Assembly: GCA_947165685.1 (NCBI GenBank)
Contig: CAMVBK010000001.1
Span: 62,001 to 126,000, forward strand
Length of the DNA: 64,000 bases
Direction: 5' to 3'
DNA from: F23-D06 sp947165685
Lineage (GTDB): Bacteria > Bacteroidota > Bacteroidia > Bacteroidales > WCHB1-69
Part shown: one piece after another, positions 1 through 7,449 of the stretch
Position numbering within the stretch: the stretch's first letter is position 1
How the letters are laid out: each line of letters begins with the position of its first letter
Notes under the pieces: generated by a model
Told to the model about the DNA's origin: nothing
The model's input: only the letters and a program-made list of their open reading frames with translations
Database searches by the model: none
Made by a program: the position numbers and the translations under genes

Positions 1-138
1 TGCAGCAGACATTTTCTGTTTATTGTAGTGTTTCTTACGGTCATCTTGTTGTATGTAGTGTTGTTTGGGCTTTTCGATGGGAAATTTGCAGAAATAGTCT
101 GTCAAAAGATCTTGTGGTTTTGTTATCGGATAACATAG
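1..138 (+). CDS. possible C-terminal tail of a membrane protein (partial)
   Basis: The first forward frame is open from base 1 to a TAG at 136-138. It encodes about 45 residues: a strongly hydrophobic stretch (FLFIVVFLTVILLYVVLFG) and then a short polar/aromatic tail. That fits the last transmembrane helix and cytoplasmic tail of a protein starting outside the window. Frame 3 is open to about base 159 as well, so the frame choice rests only on the membrane-like composition. No family can be assigned. Confidence 0.35.
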   Translation, partial: CSRHFLFIVVFLTVILLYVVLFGLFDGKFAEIVCQKILWFCYRIT

Positions 139-240
139 TGGTTTGTGTTTTGAATTAAATGGCGCAAATAAAAAAGTGTCGTTATATTGTTCATTTTTAG
201 ATGATTGTTTTACTCTAAATGTGTGTAAACCTTTTCTTTC

Positions 241-1355
241 CAGTATATGGAAGTTGACTGTTTACCCCTTTCCGGCTGTTTGAAACTGTTTAATTCACAG
301 TTAAATAGTAACAGTCTTTTTGCTGTCTTTGGCGGCTGGCACTTGCATGGTACCCCTGCCGCGGTACCTCTGTCACGGACTTACCACGTAGTACGGGATC
401 ACCTGTTCGACGCGCCCTATCGCCTGCTCGAACCGCTGCGTGTTGTTGCATCGGCAGGTCCTCCTCCTGAACAGTGCTTCATAGACGTATCGGTGGAACA
501 TCGCGGCGGACACGAAATGGTAAATCCCCGCCACCATACGTTTCACCTGGAGCCACAGTCCGTTCGCAATTCCTTTATTCACAGGTGTTTTCGTTTTCGG
601 ATCTCGTCTCATGCCGTGCGGTTCTTCTATATTATATTTCTCCAATTCACTCTCCGCCAGCGTCTGGTAGCAGACGTAGTCGTCGGTGAATATCCGGCTG
701 CTGGGCTGCACGAAAGGGAGAATTTTGGGATGCAGTTCCAGCGGCTCCGTGAGTTGTCTGATGACGAGCGGCCTGCCGGAGCCGTTGTTCACATCGACTT
801 TTTCCCCATGCACCGTGTCCGGGAAGCCATCATCCTCGTCGCGCAGCAGGATTCTGATTTTGTGCAGGACGTGCCAGGCGGTGCTTTGCGACACCTCGAT
901 TTCCCTGGCGAGCTGTGCGGAGGAGATGCCCTGTTTGTTGTTGACAATCAGGTAGATGGCTTGAAACCACTGGAGCAGTTTGAGCTTGGTGTTCTGGAAG
1001 ACCGTCCCGACGAGCACGGAAAAAGTACTCTTGCAGTCCTTGCAAGCGTAGCGACCGTCCTTCCGGTGATAGACGGTGGCACAACCGCAGTAGGGGCAGA
1101 CGGGCTTGCCGTGCCATCGTTGCTCGGCGAGGAAGTCAATGCACTTCCGGTCGTCGGAGAAGTGCCTGGTCAGGGCTTTGAGTGTCCTGAACTTGGACAA
1201 GGGGGTGTTTTTCATTTTCAAAGTTTTTGTATGAACGAATATTTTGTCGCCTGCAAAGATAAAATAAAAAAGTGTAAAAACAAGCGATTTGAAGAAAATA
1301 TTTTCCATACTGATAATCAATATGTTATGGATTCGCTGCCAACTTCTGAATACTG
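241..1355 (-). mobile_element. IS1595-type insertion sequence, degenerate
   Basis: The element is bounded by imperfect terminal inverted repeats. The left end at 241 reads CAGTATATGGAAGTTG; the reverse complement of the right end at 1355 reads CAGTATTCAGAAGTTG (about 15 of 20 matches over the first 20 bases). It contains one transposase gene on the minus strand. I found no 8-bp target duplication at the ends (left flank TTTCTTTC, right flank AAAACAAT), so the copy is probably old or rearranged. With the internal loss in the transposase, I infer it is immobile on its own. Confidence 0.7.
373..1215 (-). pseudogene. IS1595/ISXO2-family transposase, internally deleted
   Basis: The start is the ATG at 1215; the open frame runs further upstream but without family similarity. 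The N-terminal zinc-binding domain is intact, with CPYC and CKDC pairs around residues 34-57, followed by the helix-turn-helix-like segment SSAQLAREIEVSQSTAWHVL. The catalytic domain is abnormal. After GEKVDV the sequence jumps to LTEPLELHPKILPFVQ. It lacks the usual block with the first catalytic Asp (DExYxGGK in the family) and the following basic segment, an estimated loss of 40-50 residues. The second catalytic Asp (FTDDYVCY) and the C-terminal segment LWLQVKRMVAGIYHFVS remain. At 280 residues it is shorter than typical family members (about 310-330). I infer it is not catalytically competent. Confidence 0.75.
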
Positions 1356-1439
1356 AAAACAATCTCCTGCATCCTTCTGTTTTTGCAGAATTTCGCCTAC
1401 CCTTTCCATAAACTTGTCTTACTCTTCGCAAAAAATGTG

Positions 1440-1447
1440 TACCTTTG
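1440..1447 (+). promoter_or_regulatory. -7 promoter element TACCTTTG
   Basis: This matches the Bacteroidota -7 consensus TAnnTTTG, 26 bases before the ATG at 1473. No well-spaced -33 TTTG was found. Confidence 0.55.
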
Positions 1448-1472
1448 CAGAATCAAATCCAAAGTCTGCGGC

Positions 1473-1937
1473 ATGTCCCATCTTATCAACCATAATTGTC
1501 CACAATCCCATTGCAAGCGCCCCAAAAACCTTCGACCCCCGCGCCACGTTCACCTGAAACTCCTCTATCTCAAGGCATGGCGGAACAAAAGCAATGCCGG
1601 AAATCTCTTCGGGTACAAATTCCTGACTGGCGTGAAGTTGTCTTTCGGCCTTTTCTTCACGTTGGCGCTTGCCTATGCAGCCTTGTCGGACTATATCCCG
1701 CTGTCGTTCGGTTATGAGCGAGCCGCATGGGCTGCCGTTTACATCGTCACAGCCGGTTTCGTCGTCTATTTCACTAAAGTGCTCCCTGACGAAGACGTCC
1801 TTGCTCGTTTTGCCATGCTTGCGGAGAGGGGGATTCGTCACAGGGCGGATTTTTTCCACTTCATCATGTTTAATTGGATAGAGATAGTGCTTTGCGCTAT
1901 TGTCCTTGTGGCCGGCGTCAAAATCTTCTTTTTGTAA
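1473..1937 (+). CDS. small integral membrane protein of unknown function
   Basis: This 154-residue protein starts at ATG 1473, just after a TAnnTTTG promoter element; the longer open frame upstream would begin before the promoter. The N-terminal 40 residues are basic. They are followed by two closely spaced hydrophobic segments (LSFGLFFTLALAYAALSDYIP and AAWAAVYIVTAGFVVYFT), a polar stretch, and a C-terminal membrane helix (IEIVLCAIVLVAGVKIFFL). Three membrane passes are predicted by eye. The gene stands alone, upstream of the ECF sigma operon and on the same strand. I do not recognise the family. Confidence 0.6.
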   Translation: MSHLINHNCPQSHCKRPKNLRPPRHVHLKLLYLKAWRNKSNAGNLFGYKFLTGVKLSFGLFFTLALAYAALSDYIPLSFGYERAAWAAVYIVTAGFVVYFTKVLPDEDVLARFAMLAERGIRHRADFFHFIMFNWIEIVLCAIVLVAGVKIFFL

Positions 1938-2017
1938 GATTTTCGGAAAAATCTCTTTATTGGTGAAAAAAAACATAGCCGTGTAGTTAATCGGTTCTTT
2001 TTTGCGTTATTATATCT

Positions 2018-2485
2018 GTGAGACCGAAGGATCCTTTCGAAGATATGCTCCATCGCCATCGAGGACTGCTGTTCTCGCTCTGTAGGCATTATGTCCGAAG
2101 GGGGCTGGAAATGGACGACCTGTTGCAGGAGGCCACCGTGGCGTTGTGGCGCGACCATGAGCGCTTGCTCTCCTTGTCGGGGATTTCTCAGGCGGCGTTG
2201 ATTTGGAAGATTGGGCGCAATGCGGTGATCGACTGCTTGCGACGCGTGAAGGAGACAGAGGAACTCCCTGAGAATTACGAAGCGGTGGAAGAAGACCGCA
2301 GCCTGCTCAGGGAGTTGCACGAGCGGATCGCCTTGTTGGATGAACCTGATCGGACCATTGTGGGCATGCAGCTGGAGGGCTACAGCTATGAGGAAATCGC
2401 CGCGTGCGTGGGCATGACCGAGAAGAACGTGAGTGTGAGATTGGTGAGGATAAGAGAGAAATTAAGAAAATCTATGACTATATGA
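2018..2485 (+). CDS. ECF-type RNA polymerase sigma factor
   Basis: This 155-residue sigma-70 family protein has only regions 2 and 4. Region 2 is around residues 10-75, with the DDLLQEATVALWR core-binding helix. Region 4 is around residues 95-155, with the helix-turn-helix SYEEIAACVGMTEKNVSVRLVRIREKLR. The start is a GTG at 2018; an in-frame ATG at 2045 would remove nine residues without touching a domain. Its stop overlaps the next start (ATGA at 2482-2485). It heads a four-gene coupled operon with a single-pass membrane protein, a secreted protein and a lipoprotein. That suggests an envelope-responsive regulon with the second gene as anti-sigma factor, which is inference from position. Confidence 0.88.
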   Translation: MRPKDPFEDMLHRHRGLLFSLCRHYVRRGLEMDDLLQEATVALWRDHERLLSLSGISQAALIWKIGRNAVIDCLRRVKETEELPENYEAVEEDRSLLRELHERIALLDEPDRTIVGMQLEGYSYEEIAACVGMTEKNVSVRLVRIREKLRKSMTI

Positions 2486-2751
2486 CAGAGAACGATTTTG
2501 ACGTATTGTGGAAACGGGCGGAGGCCGAAGGTTACGGCCGGAGGTTGGCGGCGGAATACCCTGCCTGGAGGCAGCGGCAGCGCCGCAACATCAGCATTGT
2601 GGCGGCGCTCCTGATTATCGTGGCGACGGCAGTTTCGTTGTTCAACACACAGGTGCGGCAGCCTCGGGATTTTGAAAAAGTTTATTGCAACCGTGTGGGC
2701 ACGAGCGACGCGCAATGGGTCGCCTTGGCCTCTGAAATGCTCATGGAATAA
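2482..2751 (+). CDS. single-pass membrane protein, possible anti-sigma factor
   Basis: This 89-residue protein starts with an ATG overlapping the sigma factor stop, so translation is probably coupled. Residues 1-38 are polar and charged (cytoplasmic side). A membrane helix follows at about 40-57 (ISIVAALLIIVATAVSLF), then about 30 periplasmic residues. This cytoplasm-helix-periplasm layout directly behind an ECF sigma gene is typical of small Bacteroidota anti-sigma-like proteins. There is no recognisable zinc-binding HxxxCxxC anti-sigma motif, so the assignment rests on topology and position only. Confidence 0.6.
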   Translation: MTENDFDVLWKRAEAEGYGRRLAAEYPAWRQRQRRNISIVAALLIIVATAVSLFNTQVRQPRDFEKVYCNRVGTSDAQWVALASEMLME

Positions 2752-3155
2752 TGAAAAGACTGCTAATCATATTGTTGATGCTGCTCCCGCTGGCAGCCAT
2801 GTCGCAGAGCGAACTGTACAAACAGTACGCTTCGCGTCAGAATCTCACCGTGGCGCAAGTGAAGGGTTTTAAACTCAGCGACAAAGTGCGTGTCGATGTG
2901 GTGCTCGTGGTGGCGGACAATGATGCGGCGTGGAAGCAGCTCAAGAAAGAGCTCGACATCCGCGGCGAGGAAGGTTCCGTCAGCTGGCTCGGTGAACTGG
3001 CGCAGCCTGCCAAGCGCACAAAGTGGAGCGGCAAACCGCTGCTGCGCGTGGTGGCCTCGCACGGCCGCCGCTCTGTGGGCTTCTACCGCCTCGATACGGA
3101 GGCGCAGTATGATGCCCTCTTGGATTATCAACTGAATAATATAAAAGAGAAATGA
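2751..3155 (+). CDS. secreted protein of unknown function
   Basis: This 134-residue protein begins inside the preceding stop codon (TAATG). A clear signal peptide (MKRLLIILLMLLPLAAMSQ) ends near residue 19. The mature part, about 115 residues, has a segment DTEAQYDALLDYQ near the C-terminus. That resembles TEGEWDALLDVL in the next gene product, suggesting related or co-evolved domains. It is the third gene of the ECF sigma operon, so it is likely controlled by that sigma factor. I recognise no named family. Confidence 0.65.
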   Translation: MKRLLIILLMLLPLAAMSQSELYKQYASRQNLTVAQVKGFKLSDKVRVDVVLVVADNDAAWKQLKKELDIRGEEGSVSWLGELAQPAKRTKWSGKPLLRVVASHGRRSVGFYRLDTEAQYDALLDYQLNNIKEK

Positions 3156-3970
3156 AAAAGATAGATGTTATGAAAACGACATTGAGATTCACCGTCCTGA
3201 TGGCGGTGCTGGTGCTCGCCTTTGCGGCGTGCGAGGACCCGAACAAAAAACCGACTCCCGAAGTGGACAATACCCCGAAAGAGCGTGTTATCGTTTACAA
3301 GGTCGGGCAAAACGAAAGTCGTCAGTCGCTGGCAACGGAGGGCGAATGGGATGCCTTGTTGGACGTGCTCTGCAATCAGGCAAAGCAGGGCAGCGAAGTT
3401 ACCTTCTATAATATGAAACCAAGCACTTACCACCAGAACAAAGTACGGTCTGGTGCCAAAGCGGCCAAGACGTTCAGTACAGCCAGTCGCGAAGAGATGA
3501 AGGCTTGGATGAAGGAGATGGAGAAGGAGGGGCGCACCGTTGTGGTCACCTACAGTAACGGCACCTGGAATGGGATGGCCTACGCTTCGGCACCGCCGGC
3601 TGTCACTGCTGCGAACATCATCGGTACTTGGCATTTCAACTGCGTGGTAGTGAAGGCGATAGACGCTGATGGCCTACTGCTGGATGGGGAAACCTTCATT
3701 CCGGATATCGATGGCGGATTCATGAACTATTCTTTTTTAGAAGATGGCACTATGACCGTGACAGTCACTAATGTTGACGGAAGCTCGTTCGCCGACAACT
3801 CCAGCTGGAGTCTCTCGGACGAGGGTAAGTTGTGCAGCGAATTGCTTCCGAATGGCGGAGGTTGTTGGGATGTCAATTGGATCTCCGGCAATACCATGGT
3901 GCTCTCCCGTCCCGACTTCGGAAGCGAGGATGGTGATTTCCTCTATCAACTGCAGTTTGACCGGCAATAA
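3152..3970 (+). CDS. lipoprotein with C-terminal lipocalin-like region
   Basis: This 272-residue protein is the fourth gene of the sigma operon, overlapping the previous gene by four bases. It has a lipoprotein signal with lipobox AFAAC (Cys about 27; translation may instead start at the internal Met7). Residues about 45-150 contain two features common in unnamed Bacteroidota lipoproteins: WDALLDVLCNQAKQGSEVTFYN, and EEMKAWMKEMEKEGRTVVVTY followed by GTWNGMAYA. The last 120 residues start IIGTWHFNCVVV and run as alternating strands ending MVLSRPDFG...LYQLQF, reminiscent of a small lipocalin-like barrel. Function is unknown; it is probably anchored in the outer or inner membrane. Confidence 0.65.
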   Translation: MKKIDVMKTTLRFTVLMAVLVLAFAACEDPNKKPTPEVDNTPKERVIVYKVGQNESRQSLATEGEWDALLDVLCNQAKQGSEVTFYNMKPSTYHQNKVRSGAKAAKTFSTASREEMKAWMKEMEKEGRTVVVTYSNGTWNGMAYASAPPAVTAANIIGTWHFNCVVVKAIDADGLLLDGETFIPDIDGGFMNYSFLEDGTMTVTVTNVDGSSFADNSSWSLSDEGKLCSELLPNGGGCWDVNWISGNTMVLSRPDFGSEDGDFLYQLQFDRQ

Positions 3971-4071
3971 AAAAAATTTTCTTGTCTGTAGTTTTTAGAA
4001 GTTTCGTTACGTTCTTACGGTAGAAACAATCAAAATTAATCAATAATCAATCAAAGTAAAAATCAAAAAGT

Positions 4072-4647
4072 ATGAAAAAGAACATTTTCGTTATCGCAAT
4101 CGCTGCTTTTGCGCTCTGTCTGGCTTCTTGTCAACATGAGGACATTACCCTTGAAAACGGTGGAAACGCCGGCGTTCAACCCAAGGTGACGGCTACTTCC
4201 GACCTTATTGGCACTGACTGGACCGCTTCCCTTACCCTCAACGACCTGCTCACAAGCATGGGTGTTGATCTTAGCGGTATTGTTTGCAGTGATTCTAATG
4301 ATCTCGACGCTGAGGCCATGGGTATCCAAATCAATTTCGACAACCAGTATGCGCACATCACTTTCAGCGACAATGTGGTCGTCCTCAATGCCATGGAAAT
4401 GAATGGCGAATACACGATGGAAGAGATTGAGCAGATGGATCTTGCTTACGTTTATGACGCTTCTACCCATACCGGCACCCTGACCGCTGTCGGCACCGAT
4501 GAGAACGGCGATCCCATCAACTATCAGATCAACTTCACCTACAGCGACAGCGATGACACGATCACCATCAACTTCCAGTTCACGGATGAGAATGACACTG
4601 TCATTACTTTCCCGATGGTGTTCCAACGCGATACCGTGGTTGCATAA
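4072..4647 (+). CDS. lipoprotein of unknown function
   Basis: This 191-residue protein has a lipoprotein signal (MKKNIFVIAIAAFALCLASC, lipobox Cys20). The mature chain is acidic and rich in Asp, Asn and Thr, with alternating beta-strand character (for example NYQINFTYSDSDDTITINFQF). That fits a lipocalin-like or Ig-like beta fold, but I see no diagnostic motif. It lies 101 bases after the sigma operon and is followed by a strong terminator at 4678, so it may be a separate unit or the last gene of the operon. Confidence 0.6.
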   Translation: MKKNIFVIAIAAFALCLASCQHEDITLENGGNAGVQPKVTATSDLIGTDWTASLTLNDLLTSMGVDLSGIVCSDSNDLDAEAMGIQINFDNQYAHITFSDNVVVLNAMEMNGEYTMEEIEQMDLAYVYDASTHTGTLTAVGTDENGDPINYQINFTYSDSDDTITINFQFTDENDTVITFPMVFQRDTVVA

Positions 4648-4677
4648 GGTTTGTTAAAACAAGTACAATCATTAAAG

Positions 4678-4707
4678 CGCCCGCAGTCTGTGGGCGTTTT
4701 TTTTTTT
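4678..4707 (+). terminator. rho-independent terminator
   Basis: The stem is CGCCCGC (4678-4684) with GTGGGCG (4690-4696, one G-T pair) and a 5-base loop, followed by an 11-base T run. It ends the transcript of the lipoprotein at 4072. From 4708 to the promoter at 4912 I see no gene or clear structure. Confidence 0.85.
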
Positions 4708-4911
4708 GTATTTCTTGCTTTGAAATCGAAGGGAAATTGGAGTTATGTAGGGATGATTCCCGGATGTAGGATAATCGTAGCAGTGTGTCTCTGGTGTACT
4801 ATTCCGCAAAACGCGGCTGTGTCGGGCGGGTCGGAATCGCGTGATTGGCGGGTTGGGTTGTCCCGGTCAGGCACTGTGTATTTTACATTCAACATTTTAT
4901 CGAATTTTTAT

Positions 4912-4919
4912 TATTTTTG
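4912..4919 (+). promoter_or_regulatory. -7 promoter element TATTTTTG for nrnA
   Basis: This is a perfect TAnnTTTG. The expected transcript start near 4926 lies after all upstream in-frame start codons, so it supports the TTG at 4940 as the nrnA start. Confidence 0.6.
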
Positions 4920-4939
4920 CCGATTCAAAATCTGAAACG

Positions 4940-5956
4940 TTGGAAGAACAGGATATACAGAAAATTCAGGCCGCGTTGCAGGGTGCGAAGACCATCGCGA
5001 TTGTCTTCCATTTCAACCCAGACGGCGACGCGCTGGGCAGTGCTTTGGCATTGTACCACTATTTTGGTGACGCGGGATACGAGGTCTCGGTCATCTCCCC
5101 CAACCCTTTTCCCGGTTTCCTGAAATGGATGCCCGGTGCTGAACATATAATCGTGGCGCAGGAACATCTCGTGGAGGCCCGCAAACGCATTAAGGAGGCC
5201 GACATCCTCTTTGTGGTCGATATGAACGCGCCGCACCGCGCCGGACAGGATCTCCAGAACTCGATCCCCAAATCCCCGGCGTTCAAAGTCCTCATCGACC
5301 ATCACGTCCAGCCCGACATCAAGTGCGACGTGATGTACTCCACTCATCTCACCACGTCTGCCTCGGAACTGGTTTACAATTTCTTGTACAAATATCTCAC
5401 CCCGGGAAAACCTGTTTCGCAGCCAGTAGCCGAGTGTCTCTATGTAGGCATTATCACCGACACGGGCTCGATGTCCTATACCTGCGACTACCCGGAATCC
5501 TACGATGTGTTGCGCCATCTCATCGAAACGGGGGTCAATGGCGAGGAAATCCATCGCAAGGTCTATGACAACTATACGGAAAGCAGGATGAAACTGCTTG
5601 GCCTTGCCCTTTCGCAGCGACTGGTGGTGATGCCGGAGTATGGGGCTTCCTACATGTATTTGACTAAAAAGGACCTGATAGACAATGGTTTCCAGATTGG
5701 TGACACGGAAGGCTTCGTGAACTACGGCCTGTCGCTGGCATCGGTGCACTATACGGCTTTCTTCACAGAGCGTGACAACCGCATCCGCGTGTCGTTCCGC
5801 TCGAAGGGGGTGGTCGATGTGAACAAGTTCGCCCGCAAGTATTTCGAGGGCGGGGGGCATGCCAACGCCGCCGGTGCTTTCTACCACGGCACCATGGAAG
5901 AGGCCATCGCCCATTTCGAGAAAGCCGTGATAGACAATGCTTCGGTGCAAGGATAA
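4940..5956 (+). CDS. nrnA: DHH-family oligoribonuclease / pAp phosphatase (NrnA-like)
   Basis: This 338-residue DHH-DHHA1 phosphoesterase has all the metal-binding motifs: NPDGDALGS near residue 27, VVDMN near 95, the name-giving DHH in LIDHHVQPD near 120, and TDTGS near 175. The C-terminal DHHA1 domain carries the substrate motif GGGHANAAGA. NrnA enzymes degrade 2-5-nucleotide RNAs and dephosphorylate 3'-phosphoadenosine 5'-phosphate in the cytoplasm. The start is set to TTG 4940 because a -7 element at 4912 places transcription start after the upstream candidates. It is followed, four bases after its stop, by a run of three FKBP-type lipoprotein genes. An nrnA-like/FKBP pairing is also known around gldI in gliding Bacteroidota (established from memory, not checked). 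Confidence 0.88.
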   Translation: MEEQDIQKIQAALQGAKTIAIVFHFNPDGDALGSALALYHYFGDAGYEVSVISPNPFPGFLKWMPGAEHIIVAQEHLVEARKRIKEADILFVVDMNAPHRAGQDLQNSIPKSPAFKVLIDHHVQPDIKCDVMYSTHLTTSASELVYNFLYKYLTPGKPVSQPVAECLYVGIITDTGSMSYTCDYPESYDVLRHLIETGVNGEEIHRKVYDNYTESRMKLLGLALSQRLVVMPEYGASYMYLTKKDLIDNGFQIGDTEGFVNYGLSLASVHYTAFFTERDNRIRVSFRSKGVVDVNKFARKYFEGGGHANAAGAFYHGTMEEAIAHFEKAVIDNASVQG

Positions 5957-5960
5957 AAAT

Positions 5961-6545
5961 ATGCGTAAAGTCCTTGTAATCATAATGATGTGCCTGCTTT
6001 TTGGCAGCTTTTCCGCTTGTCGCGACCGCAAGGCTACGGGCAGCGTGGTGTCTTCGTCGGAGGCCCCGAAAGAGGACAAGGACGCGCCTTACGTGGAGGG
6101 CAATAAGAACATCATGCGGCGCGAGAACGATGAGATGCAAATGTTCATCCGGCGTTACGGCTGGAATATGCAGCGCACTCCCACGGGACTGTATGTGCAG
6201 GTGCTGGAGTCGGGCTCCGGGGAACCCTTCAAGGAGGGAGACCGCGTGGCGATGGAGTACCGCACGTTCCTGCTGTCCGGAGAACAGGTCTATAGTTCCG
6301 ACAGCAGTGGCGTGAAAGTCTTCGTGGTGAACCGTTCCGAGGAAATCGATGCACTGCACGAAGTGTCGCAAATGCTGAGACCCGGGGCGAAGGCACGGCT
6401 CGTGATTCCTTCGTATCTTGGCTATGGCGTGGCCGGTGACGGCGACCGCATTCAAGGCCTCCAACCTTTTATGATGGAAATCAGAGTGTTAGATAGAAAC
6501 GAAAAAATACCGGAAACCTATATACCGAACCCATATAATGAATGA
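5961..6545 (+). CDS. FKBP-type lipoprotein, GldI-like, degenerate active site
   Basis: This 194-residue protein has a lipoprotein signal (lipobox FSAC near residue 20), a linker of about 60 charged residues and one FKBP domain at about 80-180. Domain landmarks are PTGLYVQVLESGSGE, the VAMEYRTFLLSGEQVY strand, and the C-terminal LVIPSYLGYGVAGDGDRIQGLQPFMMEIRVL. The usual aromatic Trp at the pocket floor is replaced (IDALHEVSQML) and the FD pair of the active pocket is VY. Prolyl isomerase activity is therefore doubtful, while a foldase or binding role stays possible. GldI, an FKBP lipoprotein of gliding Bacteroidota, is the nearest named relative I can suggest. Its stop overlaps the start of the next FKBP gene. 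Confidence 0.72.
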   Translation: MRKVLVIIMMCLLFGSFSACRDRKATGSVVSSSEAPKEDKDAPYVEGNKNIMRRENDEMQMFIRRYGWNMQRTPTGLYVQVLESGSGEPFKEGDRVAMEYRTFLLSGEQVYSSDSSGVKVFVVNRSEEIDALHEVSQMLRPGAKARLVIPSYLGYGVAGDGDRIQGLQPFMMEIRVLDRNEKIPETYIPNPYNE

Positions 6546-7399
6546 TTGAAATGAGGAAAGACTGTCTGATTTGGATGATTCTTGCCTTGCTGTGTTTTAC
6601 AGCCGTCTCCTGCCGGAAACCCAGCGGATTCAAACGCTCGTCGGGCTTCTATTACCAATACCACGTCTTGAACAAGGATAATGCGCAGCCGGAAGTCGGC
6701 GATTTTGTGATGGTGAATATGGGGCTCCGGATCGGCGATTCCGTGCTCTCTCCCATGACCCAAAACAACATGCTGATTGACGAGCTGTATCGAGGCGACA
6801 TCTATTCCGCCCTGCGCCAAATGCACCTCGGTGACAGCGCCACGTTCATTTTCGGAGGGAAGAAATTCTATGAAGAGTTTCTCGGAATGGGTGACTATCC
6901 GTACGGCAAGACACCCATTTATGCAGACATAAAACTCCTTAAAATTTTGTCAAAGAAGAAAATAGAGAATGCCGAGGATCAGTTTCGGGCGCAGCGTAAA
7001 CGGCAACGCCAGCGCGAGGATTCCCTGATTCACGCGTATGCCAACCAATATCATCTCAATACCGTCCACAAGGGCATATACTATACTTACACCAAGAGAG
7101 GTAACGGGGCCAAAGCCAAGAAAAACAAGACGGTGGAAATCCTGTTTCGCGCCAGACGGTTGGACAATACCGTGTTTGAAAGCAGATTGGATCCGTCACA
7201 TCCCCTCTCGTTCACAATTGGCACCGGCGAGATGTCGCGCGGCATCGATATCATGGTGCAAGAAATGAATGAAGGCGACCAGATAACCGTGATTTTGCCT
7301 TCCTCGCTTGTTTTTGGCGACAACGGAAGTGAAGTTTACAACATTCCGCCGTTCACCCCGGTAGTGTATGACATTGAATTACTTAAAGTGTTGAAATAG
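6542..7399 (+). CDS. FKBP-type lipoprotein with altered active site
   Basis: This 285-residue protein is translationally coupled to the previous gene (ATGA). The lipobox VSC lies near residue 24. An N-terminal FKBP-like domain (about 30-135: GFYYQYHV, GDFVMVNMGLRIGDSVL, LHLGDSATF-like) is followed by a charged helix (about 140-180, KKKIENAEDQFRAQRKRQ) and a C-terminal FKBP domain. In the latter the family FD is FE, the VI-W trio is MS...I and the tyrosine of AYG is LVFG, so the catalytic pocket is changed. It has the same two-domain plan as the next gene, so the two are tandem duplicates. Envelope-located chaperone or inactive foldase is the likely role. Confidence 0.75.
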   Translation: MIEMRKDCLIWMILALLCFTAVSCRKPSGFKRSSGFYYQYHVLNKDNAQPEVGDFVMVNMGLRIGDSVLSPMTQNNMLIDELYRGDIYSALRQMHLGDSATFIFGGKKFYEEFLGMGDYPYGKTPIYADIKLLKILSKKKIENAEDQFRAQRKRQRQREDSLIHAYANQYHLNTVHKGIYYTYTKRGNGAKAKKNKTVEILFRARRLDNTVFESRLDPSHPLSFTIGTGEMSRGIDIMVQEMNEGDQITVILPSSLVFGDNGSEVYNIPPFTPVVYDIELLKVLK

Positions 7400-7449
7400 A
7401 TTGAGTTAAAAAAAATAATTGAATATTGTTGTCAAAAGAAAAAATCAAA

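Noticed and set aside
247..1356. 369-codon plus-strand open frame across the IS1595 element
   Set aside because: Complement of the transposase, which has recognisable zinc-ribbon and DDE motifs; no domain on the plus strand.
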